Part shown: piece after piece, positions 12,601 through 24,229 of the stretch
Layout: each line of letters begins with the position of its first letter
Numbering within the stretch: the stretch's first letter is position 1
Made by a program: the position numbers and the translations under genes
The notes under the pieces: generated by a model
What the model was told of the DNA's origin: nothing
Seen by the model: only the letters and a program-made list of their open reading frames with translations
Database searches by the model: none
Source of the DNA: Phoronis australis
Lineage: Eukaryota > Phoronida > Phoronidae
Assembly (NCBI GenBank): GCA_002633005.1
Contig: NMRA01000894.1
Coordinates: 36,522 to 100,521, forward strand
DNA: 64,000 bases
Direction of reading: 5' to 3'

Positions 12601-15600
12601 TAGCGTGCAACCACCATACCTTTCCTTTGAAGCCTGGGAGATAATTGGCCTGCTTGTTATCATATGGGACAAAAGACTGAGCTGGGCAGTTAACAAAAGA
12701 GGCAGATGTTATCGCAGGTTCAGCACCCCTCACGTCTGTAAAAGTTAGTGAACGACAGAACGCTGTAATGAGTATAGTTTGGTAGCAGCCCTTCGTTAAC
12801 AAAAACTTTGTTAAAACATTAGATGAAGTTTTTATATTGAAGAAACAAAATTAGCAAGTTTCATGGACAAAATTATGTTGTAGAATATGACCATCTCTTG
12901 GTGAAAATCATGATTTTTTTAAAAGATGAAGTCAAAACATGTGATCACGAGCTTTTGGGCATTGCTTTCTTGCACGTATAGGCTTTTGTGATCATGAATT
13001 AAAATAATTACATTTTGTTTATGGGTCTGCTATTAATACCTAAAACAATATAAATAAGAAATTTGATCCTAGGTTAGCTAATTACCATAAATTCAAACAT
13101 TTGACACCAATCCTTGTGCAAAATTTGATGTCCAATGGCAATAGTATCATAAACATTGTTCAATGTAACTTTAAAATATCATGTCTTGACAAAACTTGAC
13201 TTCACTTGGTTATCTCACATTTCCAAATCAATGAATGTTGAAACTGTTCTTCATAGCAATGACATTTGTCCAGTTTGTTAGTCTTACTTTGAATCCGTCG
13301 TGATTTCACATTTGACATGCAGTGTGTGGAAAAGAAGTACAATTTGGATTTCAGAAATTCTGTTTAAATTATTTCTGTTTTCTTTCAGTGTGATTGGACT
13401 CAACTTTGATTTCTTGGTCTACAACATTCTTGGATTTACGGCATATGGCTTATTTAATGTTGGAATGTTCTGGATTCCTGAGATTATGGTGTGTTTAAAT
13501 TTTGGTTAGCTTTAACACAATTGTAATATACAAACCAAGTTCAGACAGAAAACATTTCACATAACACACTTATTTATGCTGTAGGGGTCCCTTTCAGTTG
13601 ATATTTTATTGCATGCTTAATGCTGTTGTAAATCCACGCTCTGTCAGAAAAGATCTTTTAATTGAGACAACTTACTACAATAAACACTGATATTGGTTTG
13701 ACCTAATTCATATGAAAATTGATTTCTGTTCGTAGAATAAATGAATGGTTTGCTATAAGTACTTTAGACTGTGATTACCATTCCGCTCAGCGTCTGTAAG
13801 TTGGGATAGTTACATAACAATCCTATCTATGTGGATTACTTGCCACTAATTCGGAAATCAATTTATAGCATTATTTAGCTAGACAATTGATAGAAATACT
13901 TTTTTCCATGCAGTACTGTTCTCCCCAAGATAAAGGTGAGCTTGGGGTGGGGGGGATGACAGAACGCTATCAGTTGGGGTGGGGGGATGACAGAACGCTA
14001 TCAGTTGGGGTGGGGGGATGACAGAACGGTATCAGTTAAGGCTACTGCTAAGGCAAGAGATGAGACCCCTACGTTGTGTTTTCTTGGTGAAATTTCATTA
14101 CAAATATTTAGGTCATGGTTAGGTAATAATTTGATAAAAGTGTTAAAATTCAGACTGAGGTGAGCCCGATGTTGAAAAACAAGATACTAAAGAAAAGCCA
14201 AGTTCACTTGAACCGAAACCTGACAAAATCCTATACAGGGCAAGTATATGTATACATGACAAGCTTATAATTTAATTATCTCTTATTTTTTTCCTTTTCA
14301 ACATCACTACTAAGATCTGCCATGAGTCCTCATCCGTAAGACGACGATACATGGACCTGGTGATGTTCCCCTGGTTGACCTACCAATAATTACCTTCATG
14401 CATGACATTAGACTATCTAAAAACAATGTAATGGCCATCATTGGTTGACATCGATAAACATTGAGCATGTACGCTCAAAATTTGAGTAAAGAATTAGTCT
14501 GGAAGTTTAATTTAATTCTAGCGTGGGGGCTCCAGCATGCTGAGCCTGGTGAAAACTGCATTATGTGGCGTGGTGTATACCCTGTGTTAAGTGGGTTGAT
14601 TAACAGCAATGTACTTGAATATTTTCATTTTTATAAAAAATTGTTGTAACATTAATTGAAATTTGAATTCCGCAATTTGGGTTATTGGCTGAAAAATGGG
14701 TTTCTAAAAAATGTGGCTTTTAGTAAGCTCTAGTTAAATGTTTCAGCCCTATGTTTGTTTTGCTGACTTATTTTATAAATTCAATGAGTGTTATGGTTTG
14801 AGATATTAAAATCCTATTGTTTCATGTTTTGATAGAAACTATAAAAGCCTTAATAACTAGTTGGTAAATGGATTATATCCACCGTAAGCAGCTTACATCC
14901 AACATGCAGTGCTTACTGTGTCAGGTCATGTAGATATTGTGCTTAACTGACCTTTTTATGGATAGTGAACACTGATACATGCGCATCCCAGATTATACAG
15001 TTGTCATCGAATTGAGAATCAGGGAAATATCACATATTTGGTCACCTGCCTGTGAGCTTGTTGATTTTGAATGGATGTTTTTGTTCATCAATTGTATGAT
15101 AATTTCCAATGTCTTGATACTTCAGTGAAATGCCACTTTGAATAAAATGGTTACTTTTAGATATTATGTGAATCAGGCCCAACAGGGTGTACATATGTTA
15201 TCTCAATAATACACAAAATCTAGTATGTGATTGTATTTTGTGAATTTTGTTTCAGTTATTTTTTCTTATTCTTTACAGAACGAGTTTCATGCCCAGAATC
15301 CACGATCTGTGAATCCAGTTCAAGTGAATGATGTTTTCTTTACACTCCACGCTGTTTTGATTACAGGAGTTACAATTTTCCAGTGTTTTATTTATGAGGT
15401 AGGGACTTTTGAATTGTCACTGAGTAGTCTTTGTTTTCTACACATCATCTGTCTGCGGGATCCCAAAATAATTGTGAATTGAATTGTTTTGGAGTTGGCT
15501 TGTGCACAACTGAAACACAAGTCAGTTCGCTATAATTATTTTTGGAACCAGCACGTACTGCTGACCTTACTACACATGGATGTGTAGGTACTCTTGACCT

Positions 15601-18600
15601 TACTACACATGAATGTGTAGGTACTCATGACCTTACTACACATGGTCGTGTACAAGCCAAATTGACCTGTTGTGTGGCAACATAATAAAGATTGTACTTG
15701 TTAAGCCTAGTTAACAAAATGCAAACATGACAATTTCATCCATTGCTTTTTCTTATGTTGAAGGTACTTTATCATATAGGTATGTTGCTACAATTTTCAA
15801 TAAAAACATCATCTCATTTCTCCGGTTCTCTTGCAGAGAGGAAACCAGAAGGTGTCCAAAGTGTGTATAGCCTTAGTCAGTGTTGCACTGTTATTTGCCG
15901 TTGTAACTCTATTTGTGGCAGTAGGCAAGGCTATCACATGGCTTCAGTATGTCTACTTCTTCTCATACATCAAACTAGCCGTATCCATCATCAAATATGT
16001 ACCTCAGGTAAGTCATAAGATTACTTAGTGCACATTACCTGATGTGTAAGCGGTTTCTCTTCGCTAATTTTATGCATTTTTTTGCCCTGAAATGCATGTT
16101 TAATATTTACGCATGCATTTAATCTGTTCAATTCTGTCCATATTTGACACTTTCTCTCAAGTAAGTTGAACCTTCTTCACAAACATGCTAAAACAATGTT
16201 AATACATGTTTTTTGCTTTTGTATGTGTTTATTACTGTTCAGACCTGTTTACTTCCCCTCGCATGATTGATCTATTGTGTTGTGAAAGAATTAATATTTT
16301 TAGGTATATAAACAAAATCTTTTTAATGCAATGATGCAGCTTATAAATGTAGCTCATAAAATGTATTACCAAACTACTTACCCATTCCAGTGGAGTGATG
16401 GTAGGGTGTTGGGGGAAACAAACGGAGTGAGAGTCGGGTATTGGGGGAACAGAGTGAGAGTAGGGTGTTGGGAGAAGAAAACGGGTAAGATTAGGGTGTT
16501 GTTGGAAACAAACGGAGTGAGAGTAGGGTGTTGGGGGAAACAGTTTGCTTTTTATGAGAGTCAGAAATGATAATTTAGAAAATTATAACAAGTTATGAGA
16601 TTTCATGATCCTGAAAATGTATATTGAACAAAATTTGTCCTTGTTAACTGTTGTTTTGGTATTGATGTGTCTTCATTTTAATACGAAGACACAGTCACGG
16701 GACCCAGTTAATGGTCGATTGATAAAAAGTCAAAATACAATTCCATAGGCTTTCTACAGAAAATATATATATATATATATATATGTATATATTTTTACGG
16801 AGTTAAAATCTACAGCTTGGTAGATATTTGACTAAATGTAGACATGTTGATAAATTCGTAGTACGTCCCCTTAAGTATGCTCTTAATATTAGCATGACAT
16901 TCATTATGGCATTGTTTGTCTAGTTCATAAAATATTTTATTTCCTCTGTTGCTAGGCGTACATGAATTTCAAAAGAAAAAGCACAGATGGATGGAGTATA
17001 GGCAATGTGTTGTTGGACTTCACTGGGGGCACCTTCAGCCTGCTGCAGATGTTTTTGATATCATATAATAATGGTAAATTAATGTTTACAGACATAGTGC
17101 AGATGTTTTAGACATGGCTTGGTAGTCAATGGGTAAACACAGCCGCAGAGATTTTTAATATCATGTAATGATGTGTGACTGCTTAGTAAACTGTCTCAAA
17201 ATTATAACCAGGAAGGGAATTGCTACGCTTTATGAGAAAGTAATGCAACTACAACAGAAAAAAAGTTCTGAAAATTAAATGGAAAATCGACCTTAATGAC
17301 AGTGTGTACGTTTAATGCAAAATTCATTAAAATTGAGAAAGTGCATGTTTTGATGGTCGGAAACCCTCTTTGTGCGTCGAATACGCAAGTCCAGCTTTTT
17401 ATTGGGAAACCGTATTAAAAAAGTGCCTATCGAGGCACTCTTTGTGGGTTGACAGCGGAAACTCAACATTTTTTATTGAGATAACGCATTTTTACAAAAG
17501 AGAATCAGTTGTCTGGAACGTTTCATGTGCGTCAACAACGCAAACCAGACCCACTCATTGGAAATCCCATATTTGTCACCAGGAAGACTCCTTTTTCACA
17601 ACGCAGCCCGCTATTTCAAGTGAGATAGCGCAATTTTGATAAGATTCCATCACTTGCCGAAAACGGTTTTTGAGCATCGGCGAAGCAAGCCGAATATTTC
17701 ATATTGAGAAAGGGCATCTTTGAAAAGAAGAACCAACGCTTGTCGGGAACTGTCTTTATGCGTTGACAACACACATTTCTTATTGGGAAAGTCAGATTTT
17801 CAAAAATTAATCGCGCAGACCGTTTGAGTCTTATTGACCTGCAATTATGCTGCTATCAAATGACCGAGCCAGCAATGTTTGATACTACGACCGCTCATCG
17901 AAATAATGTACACCCGCGAAATTGGGACACTAGTCGAAACCCAAATTTGGAGGTCCGCCAAATTCGGACACCACAGAAATGATGTTTCGCGAGATTCGTC
18001 CAAGAATGAATTTTTTGTAGTGGAATTAATTTTCAGTGTCCGAAAATCACGCGACTTTACCGTACATATTGCTGAGAATTTGTTATTTGGTCTGGATGCA
18101 AAAAACTTGCAAAAACACAAGATCATGCAATTAATATTATTATGCGCCCACATATTTATATGTGGACGCATTATGCTGTCATCTCCGTCCATCCGGCGTC
18201 CGCTGCTTTATCTCCAAAACCCCTTGACGTATGTTATGAAATTTTGCACATGTTCCTTCCATAGATGGGACGGCATGAGAGAACTTCCGGACGGATCCGC
18301 CAACCAGTGTGGCCCCTAGTGGCAATTTTATTTTTTTATGCTTACCTCTGTATCTTCAGGGGTCCGTAATGGATTTTATTGAAATTTAGTATGTAGGCTT
18401 CTATTAGTGAGATGACACGATCCTCCCGTTTTCGAATGGATTTGACGTAGTTTATGCCATCTAGTGGCCGTTTTTACTGTTTTCGAGTCTGTTTTTTTGC
18501 GTCCACCCTTCTATCAGCCAAACCGCTCAAAGAATGCTTGTGAAAATTGGCATGTATGCTTTTACTATGAAGTGGATGACTGACGATGATTTTTTGATGA

Positions 18601-19771
18601 CTTTGTGTACTGGGGCGCCTCCTAGTGGCAGTTTTTTTTTGCGCTCATGGCTGTATCTCCTAAACTGTTTGCAGGATCTTTACTTAATTTAGCAAGTGTA
18701 TTTATATGATATTGACTACAGATGACGACGACTTTTGGACAGATCTGACTACTGATGTGCCCCCTATTGGCAATTTTAGTTTTTATGTTTAACTCTGTAT
18801 CTTCAAAGGTCCTCAACAGATTTTCATAAAAGTTTGAACATAGGCATCTATTGGTGAGATAACGCTATCATCCTGTTTTTGGATGGAATCGAGGTATTTT
18901 GCACCACCTAGCGGCCATTTTTACTGTTTTCAAATCTTGTTTTTGGCATCCACCCCTCGATCGTATATGTTTTCAGTGTGAAGAGGACATTTGATAATGG
19001 TGACTGGCTACTATGGCACCTCCTAGTGGTAGTTTTGTTTTGTTTTTTGCCCATAGCTGTATATCCAAAACCCACTGCAGGATCTTTATTAAATTTAGTA
19101 AGTGAATTTATATGAAGATAACAGACGACAACTTTCAGGCGGATGGAACGTACACTGTGCTCACAAGTGGCAGTTTCATTTTGTTTTCCTTTATTTCTCT
19201 GAAGTTCCTTGACAGATTTTCATGAAATATGGCATGTTCCCCTTTTTGGATGGATTAACATTTTTGCGCCATCTAGTGGCCATTTTTATGATACAAATAA
19301 ATAACCCTAAAAGCACACTATTTGCGATGCATTCGTGGGCGCATTTCAACGCTCCGCGTTGCTCTTGTGTAATTTTTTGTAAGACATTGCCATGCATGAT
19401 GAGTGAATTGCGTTATCATGTTAGTTTTACTCGTGAGTGTTTAGGTATACAGATCATAGCCCTGTTTTAGTCTATAACCACCTGTTGAAGCCATAAGCAG
19501 CTATTGGGACGGGGGGGAGGGGGGGTGCATAATTCCTTGTATAGCTAATTAACATTCTTTATTTGCAGATGATTTCTCCTCCATATTCACGGATCCCACC
19601 AAGTTTGGTTTAGGATTGTTCTCAATCCTTTTTGATGTGTTATTCATTGTACAGCATTACTGCTTGTATCGAGGTGCTGAACAGAAAAATTTCGAAGCAG
19701 TGTCTGAAGTTTTGGTGAATGAAGATGGGACTACCTACACTTATGATGATAAGGAATCCTTGATTGAGTAG
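6657..19771 (+). CDS. CTNS: Cystinosin, lysosomal H+/cystine symporter (nine coding exons)
   Basis: Exports cystine from the lysosome with protons. Exons: 6657-6759, 7948-8038, 9105-9314, 10361-10501, 13389-13488, 15279-15398, 15837-16007, 16956-17073, 19569-19771. All have GT/AG borders and matching phases; they sum to 1257 nt (418 residues plus TAG), somewhat longer than the 367 residues of human cystinosin. Exon 1 is a hydrophobic signal peptide. Exons 2-3 form the luminal domain with several N-glycosylation sequons (NTT, NLT, NIT, NSS). Exons 4-9 carry the seven-helix bundle with both PQ loops: [18 protein letters not shown], and FFSYIKLAV followed by KYVPQAYMNF, then [17 protein letters not shown]. 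The C-terminus lacks the vertebrate GYDQL lysosomal signal and instead has DKESLI, fitting an acidic dileucine motif. The start is the first ATG before the signal peptide. Upstream non-coding exons cannot be excluded. Confidence 0.96.
7479..7545. repeat. 26-bp tandem repeat, about 2.6 copies (cystinosin intron 1)
   Basis: The phrase AACTTTTCATTTCTTGGCCT recurs nearly exactly every 26 bp. Non-coding. Confidence 0.85.
8634..8895. repeat. Tandem duplication of ~125 bp (cystinosin intron 2)
   Basis: Two diverged direct copies, about 8634-8760 and 8761-8895. They share GAGCTGCTCTGTG-like text, CATCAGATTTCTTTC and CAGTTGTAAYGAAATGARCT. Confidence 0.75.
11110..12790 (+). repeat. Dispersed repeat copy 1, split by an insertion containing the assembly gap
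   Basis: The segments 11110-11220 and 12347-12790 match, in order and orientation, the continuous copy at about 23638-24165. The ~1.1 kb between them (about 11221-12346, including the N run) is therefore extra relative to the other copy and is probably an insertion. The extra segment has short inverted text near its edges (TTTATCCACCTT near 11276 and its complement near 12255). Lies in cystinosin intron 4. Confidence 0.7.
11434..12119. other. Assembly gap (686 N)
   Basis: Run of undetermined bases within cystinosin intron 4. Splice phases on both sides agree, so no coding exon need be missing. Confidence 0.99.
13930..14037. repeat. G-rich 31-bp tandem repeat, about three copies
   Basis: Unit contains GTTGGGGTGGGGGGATGAC and ACAGAACGCTATCA. 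Located in cystinosin intron 5. The G-runs could form a G-quadruplex. Confidence 0.8.
15562..15650. repeat. 31-bp tandem repeat, about three copies
   Basis: Units share GACCTTACTACACATG and GTGTAGGTACTC. Cystinosin intron 6. Confidence 0.8.
16395..16545. repeat. Degenerate G-rich tandem repeat (~30-35 bp units)
   Basis: GAGTGAGAGTAGGGTGTTGG recurs with variants five times. Cystinosin intron 7. Confidence 0.7.
16762..16794. repeat. AT dinucleotide microsatellite
   Basis: Near-perfect (AT)n run interrupted by one GT. Cystinosin intron 7. Confidence 0.9.
17345..17815. repeat. Degenerate ~80-bp tandem repeat, about six units
   Basis: Successive ~80-bp blocks share a pattern: a CGGAAAC-like segment, TTTRTGCGTYGA-like text, then a TATTGGGAAA or TATTGAGATAACGCA segment and a T/A-rich tail. 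Units are strongly diverged. Cystinosin intron 8. Confidence 0.55.
18200..19290 (+). repeat. Diverged three-monomer (~440 bp) higher-order repeat
   Basis: CTAGTGGC or a variant occurs at about 18317, 18461, 18618, 18763, 18903, 19020, 19160 and 19268, that is, every 108-157 bp. Flanking text shows three alternating monomer types: one with a TCTGTATCTTCA-like segment, one with TTTTTACTGTTTTC, one with a GCTGTATMTCC-like segment. They recur in the order 1-2-3-1-2-3-1-2. The same arrangement reappears at about 62640-63400. Non-coding; cystinosin intron 8. Confidence 0.7.
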
Positions 19772-20157
19772 CTTTAACGGAATCTGTTAATTCACCTCCA
19801 TTCTCAGTGAAGATTACTCCGACAGTCATTCGTCATGACAGGAAATTGTAGGTCATTTTCTCTGAATACTTTGGCTTGTTATGTAACAGTGTAATGTGAG
19901 TGCTGTTTAAGTGTAATAATTGAATCTATTATGAAATACCAAAGTGTAACATTTAAACCTTCTTGCAATGCTAATGTTAATGAGGTTGCTGTAAAAATTT
20001 TCCAGTTTGTGAAGTCTCTGAAATTTGTGACACCAAAATTCAAGTCGATATAGATTTTTCATAATCTTGAATGTTTAGGACATGGGCTATTTTGGCATTT
20101 TGTCACACACTGAGCACTAGGCTGTGTCAACTGAGTCCAAAAATAGACTGAGCAGCT

Positions 20158-20163
20158 AATAAA
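20158..20163 (+). terminator. Polyadenylation signal AATAAA of cystinosin
   Basis: Canonical hexamer about 390 bp after the stop codon, a plausible 3' UTR length. Cleavage site not determined. Confidence 0.5.
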
Positions 20164-20169
20164 ATCAAA

Positions 20170-21107
20170 AATCCACAGATGCACATTGTTATTGTGTAAC
20201 AGTCATCAAGTGAATGATGGTTTATCATAGTTTTGGATTTGAGACAGCCAAGATTGCATATTTCGAAAATGTGGTACAAACGGCTCCCACCATAAGCGAA
20301 ATAATTAACTTTTCATTGCCCTTACTGACTGGAGAATTGTTTACTGTTTCTGCTTGTGAAAAATCATTGATGTATGCAATGCACCCACTGAGTTTGGACA
20401 TCATCAAGTGCTATTGAATTGGTTAGGTTTGTAGCACTGGTTTGTATCATGCTTCAGACTCCTACAGCACCATGCCAAGAATTGTACAATGACATGTGGC
20501 TTTCATCAACATCCAATTGCTGCCTGGTGGTTTGCTTATTGGCCTAATTATGTTGCACACTCAGCAGAATTAACGAGATTCCTATTATGGCAACATTGTT
20601 CCAAAGTTTTTATGTTGAAAAGTCAAATTTCTTATTGGATTTTCAAAATTCAAAAACCTAATCACGTGTTCTTTTCACAAACTATTCAAATATGCAATTT
20701 AAAAACTTTATACTGTTGTCGCCCACAGTGTGTTTATGATGGGTGTAATTATCAAGAGACTGATAACATTAGCAGCCTGGGGCCGATGTAATTAACTGCA
20801 ACAACATGGCCTGTTTGATCAATAGGGCAGATTTTGTGGTATGCAAACCGGTTGAGTTGCCCAACTGTCTCGACCTGTGAGGGCTTCAACACAGAATTCT
20901 TTTCATGACACCTAGTGGTGTGGTTAGTAAATTTACATTTTGGCAATCATGAGTGAATTAAGTATTTGTTTTTCATTTTTCAGTATTCTATTTTCTATAG
21001 TAAAAGTAGTTCTCTTCATCTACGGTGATTCGTGCTTGGGAAATATGCCCGTATGACATTCTCTTTTGGTTTGAGATTTGTTGACTATCTGCAAGCAATT
21101 CACTGCA
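20170..21107. other. Intergenic, nothing recognised
   Basis: Short overlapping ORFs only; no protein similarity, RNA gene or strong repeat seen. Confidence 0.5.
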
Positions 21108-21848
21108 GTTGATTGTGAGATATCTGCAGATGAGTGTGAGATATCTGTAGATGATTGTGAGATATTTGCAAGGGATTGTAGGATATCTGCAGATGATTGT
21201 AAGATATCTGCAGATGATTGTGAGATATCTGCAGATGATTGTGAGATATCTGCAGGTGATTGTGAGATATATGCAGGTGATTATGAGATATCTGCAGGTG
21301 ATTGTGAGATATATGCAGGTGATTGTGAGATATCTGTGCGTGATTGTGAGATATCTGCAGGTGTTTGTGAGATATCTGCAAGTGATTGTGAGATATCTGC
21401 AGATGATTGTGAGATATCTGCAAGTGATTGTGAGATATCTTCAGGTGATTGTGAGGATATCTGCAGATGATTGTGAGATATCTGCAGGTGTTTGTGAGAT
21501 ATCTGCAAGTGATTGTGAGATATCTGCAGATGATTGTGAGATATCTGCAAGTGATTGTGAGATATCTGCAGGTGATTGTGAGATATATGTGGGTGATTGT
21601 GAGATATCTGCAGGTGTTTGTGAGATATCTGCAGGTGATTGTGAGCGAGACATCTGCAGGTGATTGTGAGATATCTGCAGATGATTGTGAGATATCTGCA
21701 GATGATTGTGAGATATCTGCAGATGATTGTGAGATATCTGCAGATGATTGTGAGATATCTGCAGATGATTGTGAGATATCTGCAGATAATTGTGAGATAT
21801 CTACAGATGATTGTGAGATATCTGCAAGTGATTGTGTGACATCTGCCA
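21108..21848. repeat. 21-bp minisatellite, about 35 copies, open on both strands
   Basis: Unit resembles GATTGTGAGATATCTGCAGA plus one base, carrying GATATC and often CTGCAG. Because 21 is a multiple of three, frames stay open through much of the array: seven-residue repeats like DDCEISA on plus and SQSSADI on minus. I treat the ORFs as by-products. Variant units are interspersed (GATATATG, GTGTTTGTGAG), and one indel near 21451 shifts frame. Confidence 0.93.
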
Positions 21849-22299
21849 AGGAAGCAAAATGAAACCAATCAATGAAAGCAGACAACGTACAACTACGTTT
21901 GCTGCCAACAGGTGGCGAGGAGCGTGCATATAGATCTTACAATTATCTAACTTTCACAGTAAAAAGGCCTATGGCAAGTATTGAATATTGTTAATTTTGC
22001 AACTTATTAAAAACTGAGTCACGAATCATGACAAGTTAACACTTCTCATTGTGTGTGGTTACGCCGTGGTCAGAATGAAGGTCAGGCCTGGGTGTTATTT
22101 GGGGCCTAGTAATCTGCTTCATTCTCATTTTGAAGTTGATTTTTTGAAGCAGGGCTAGTCCAGATGTGACATCCCAATTCCAAAATATTAGTCCAAAAGT
22201 CCATTAGTCCATATGCATGAACAGGAAGAGGGACGAGCACCCAGTGAGTTGGCCCGCAAAGCGCGTTTGGCCATGCGTTATACCCATTTGTCATGATCC

Positions 22300-23575
22300 G
22301 ACGGCCCCATACATGTGGAGAATTTCTCGCTTACAGTGATGACCGCTCTGATTCCCTAAGCCCCAGACAACTTTTACGATGCCTATTCAGCACGCCCTTT
22401 GTATTTAAGTAGATCTGAGCTAGTGAAGTGGAAAAGTAATTGCTAGCATTACTGTCTCAACAATTTGGTTTTCTGTGACATTTGCACTCTAGAGAGTAGT
22501 TTTAACATGGTACATTATAAATATTACAAAATGACTAAAAAGGTTAACTTGTGTTTATCTTCACGAAGGGCCACTTCCCAAAGGAACGGTAAGTTTCATA
22601 TTGCTTTTCTTTATTTAATTTTTAATGCTTCTGCCCACTTGTTTTTTTTTTCTTACCGGAAACTGGTTGGTAACTTTTTATAAGTTTTGAGTACCCCCAT
22701 TTGGTTTTATCTGACATTTGCAGTAAGAGCTAGCCTGCAACTCTGGAGAGTAGTTTTAACTTGGTACATTATAAATATTACAAAATGACTAAATAGGTTA
22801 ACTTGTGTTTATCTTCACAAAGGGCCACTTCCTAAAGCAACGATGAGTTTCCGGTTTTCTTTATTTAAATTTTAATGCTTCTGCCCACTTTTTTTCTTAC
22901 CGGGAACGGGTTGATAACTTTTTATCAAAGTTTTGAACTTGGAGTATCAAAACAGTGGTAGATTTTGATCGCCACCTTAACTTGAGCCCATCCCTAAACT
23001 TAGTACTTACCACATTACAGGTACACTATTTTACATTTCACGTGTCATTAAAGTTTAATCTTTGTTAGAACTCAAATCATTAAATATGTACAAAAGTGCA
23101 AATATGGTGATAATCAAACTGAAGATTTGGAATCTGTGGACAATTTCGGTGGCACTGACTATAGTAACTATTCTAGCTCTTTGTCAGTAATAGAAAATGA
23201 AAATTGGGCTCAACAACTATTTGGTGGTCAAAAATCGGGTTAAACGAGATTGAAAGAATAAAGGAATCCATGTGATATTGTTAACTCTGATCAGCATTTG
23301 TATATCTACCGAGTATATCAATACGCGCGGTAGTTTATCTCTTCAGTCGTTCACAATGGTTGTAGTTTTTAGATTATTAGTTCATCGATTTTTAAAAATC
23401 GAAAACCATACTTGGTTGTTTTTTCCAGCTGAATACGCCGTGGTGTTCGTTTATAACGAAAGTTAGTGGTTTGTGTTAATGTTCTCTTTGGTCCTGGTAC
23501 AAGCCGCTCAGAAGGACAAGCGGTGAAAATTTCCTCATATCTTTGTAAATGCGTGACTTCCTTGTAAGCGTATTA
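22300..23575 (+). repeat. Dispersed ~1.2 kb repeat family, copy A
   Basis: Similar, in inverse orientation, to 42066-43215 (copy B) and in part to 44575-45675 (copy C). Shared landmarks run from CATGTGGAGAATTTCTCGC at 22311 through a CTCAACAATTTGG-like segment to GCGTGACTTCCTTGTAAGCG near 23551. Copy A carries a tandem duplication (about 22487-22680 and 22740-22930) and lacks ~130 bp present in B near the far end. A short frame at about 23091-23241 reads as polar protein-like text (TEDLESVDNFGG) also present in copy B. No inverted termini recognised. Confidence 0.75.
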
Positions 23576-23637
23576 TTCACGACATGCGCATTAGTCCAAC
23601 AGCCAATAGTCCAAAAGCCACATGACGGCATTTTCCC

Positions 23638-24165
23638 GTTACTCCCAACTTGTTCGATTCTATAGCCTAACAACAAGTTGGGAAGTTTACTCCCGTAGCC
23701 AATATCTTACACGACTGATTAACTCCATTCTGGCATACATGGTTGGAGGCCCTGTGCTCTTTTGTTCGATAATTGCTCTAATCTTAGATCAGATCGTATC
23801 TAGCCTGACTGCGCTGGGTTGATCAAAATGAAAGGTAAGTTATAAGATATTTTAGCTTAAACCAATAGAATTTCTGAATCCGTCGTCAACTTCTGAGCAT
23901 GTTCGGTTTTTGAATCACCAAAATCGCCCAACTACAACAGAAGTTAAGACGATCTATTCTATCCAAACGGACGCACTGGGTTTGACTGTGTTCATACGCG
24001 TTCGGTAATAGCGTGCAACTACCATACGTTTCCTTTGAAGCCTGAGAGATAATTGGCCTGCTTGTTATCATACGGGGCGAAAGACTGGGCTGGGCAGATG
24101 TTATCGCACATTCAGCACCCCTCACGTCTGGAAAAGTTACTGACCGACAGAGCGCTGTAATGAAT
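23638..24165 (+). repeat. Dispersed repeat copy 2 (uninterrupted)
   Basis: Same family as 11110-12790. It is bracketed by AGTCCAAAAGCC at about 23609 and 24167, and that short phrase recurs up to about 24210. Unknown class; no coding capacity. Confidence 0.75.
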
Positions 24166-24229
24166 AGTCCAAAAGCCTATTTGTCCAAAAGCCAATAGTC
24201 CAAAAGCCCATTTGTCCAAAAATTTACCC

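Noticed and set aside
17879-18319. 146-codon ORF
   Set aside because: Lies in cystinosin intron 8 and runs into the CTAGTGGC repeat; opposite strand equally open.
21108-21848. CRISPR-like array
   Set aside because: Units are contiguous with no unique spacers, and the genome is eukaryotic.
21100-21885. 261-codon minus-strand ORF and overlapping plus-strand ORFs as repeat-protein genes
   Set aside because: They are produced by a 21-bp minisatellite whose length is a multiple of three; both strands are open, and no promoter, splice sites or non-repeat domain are seen.
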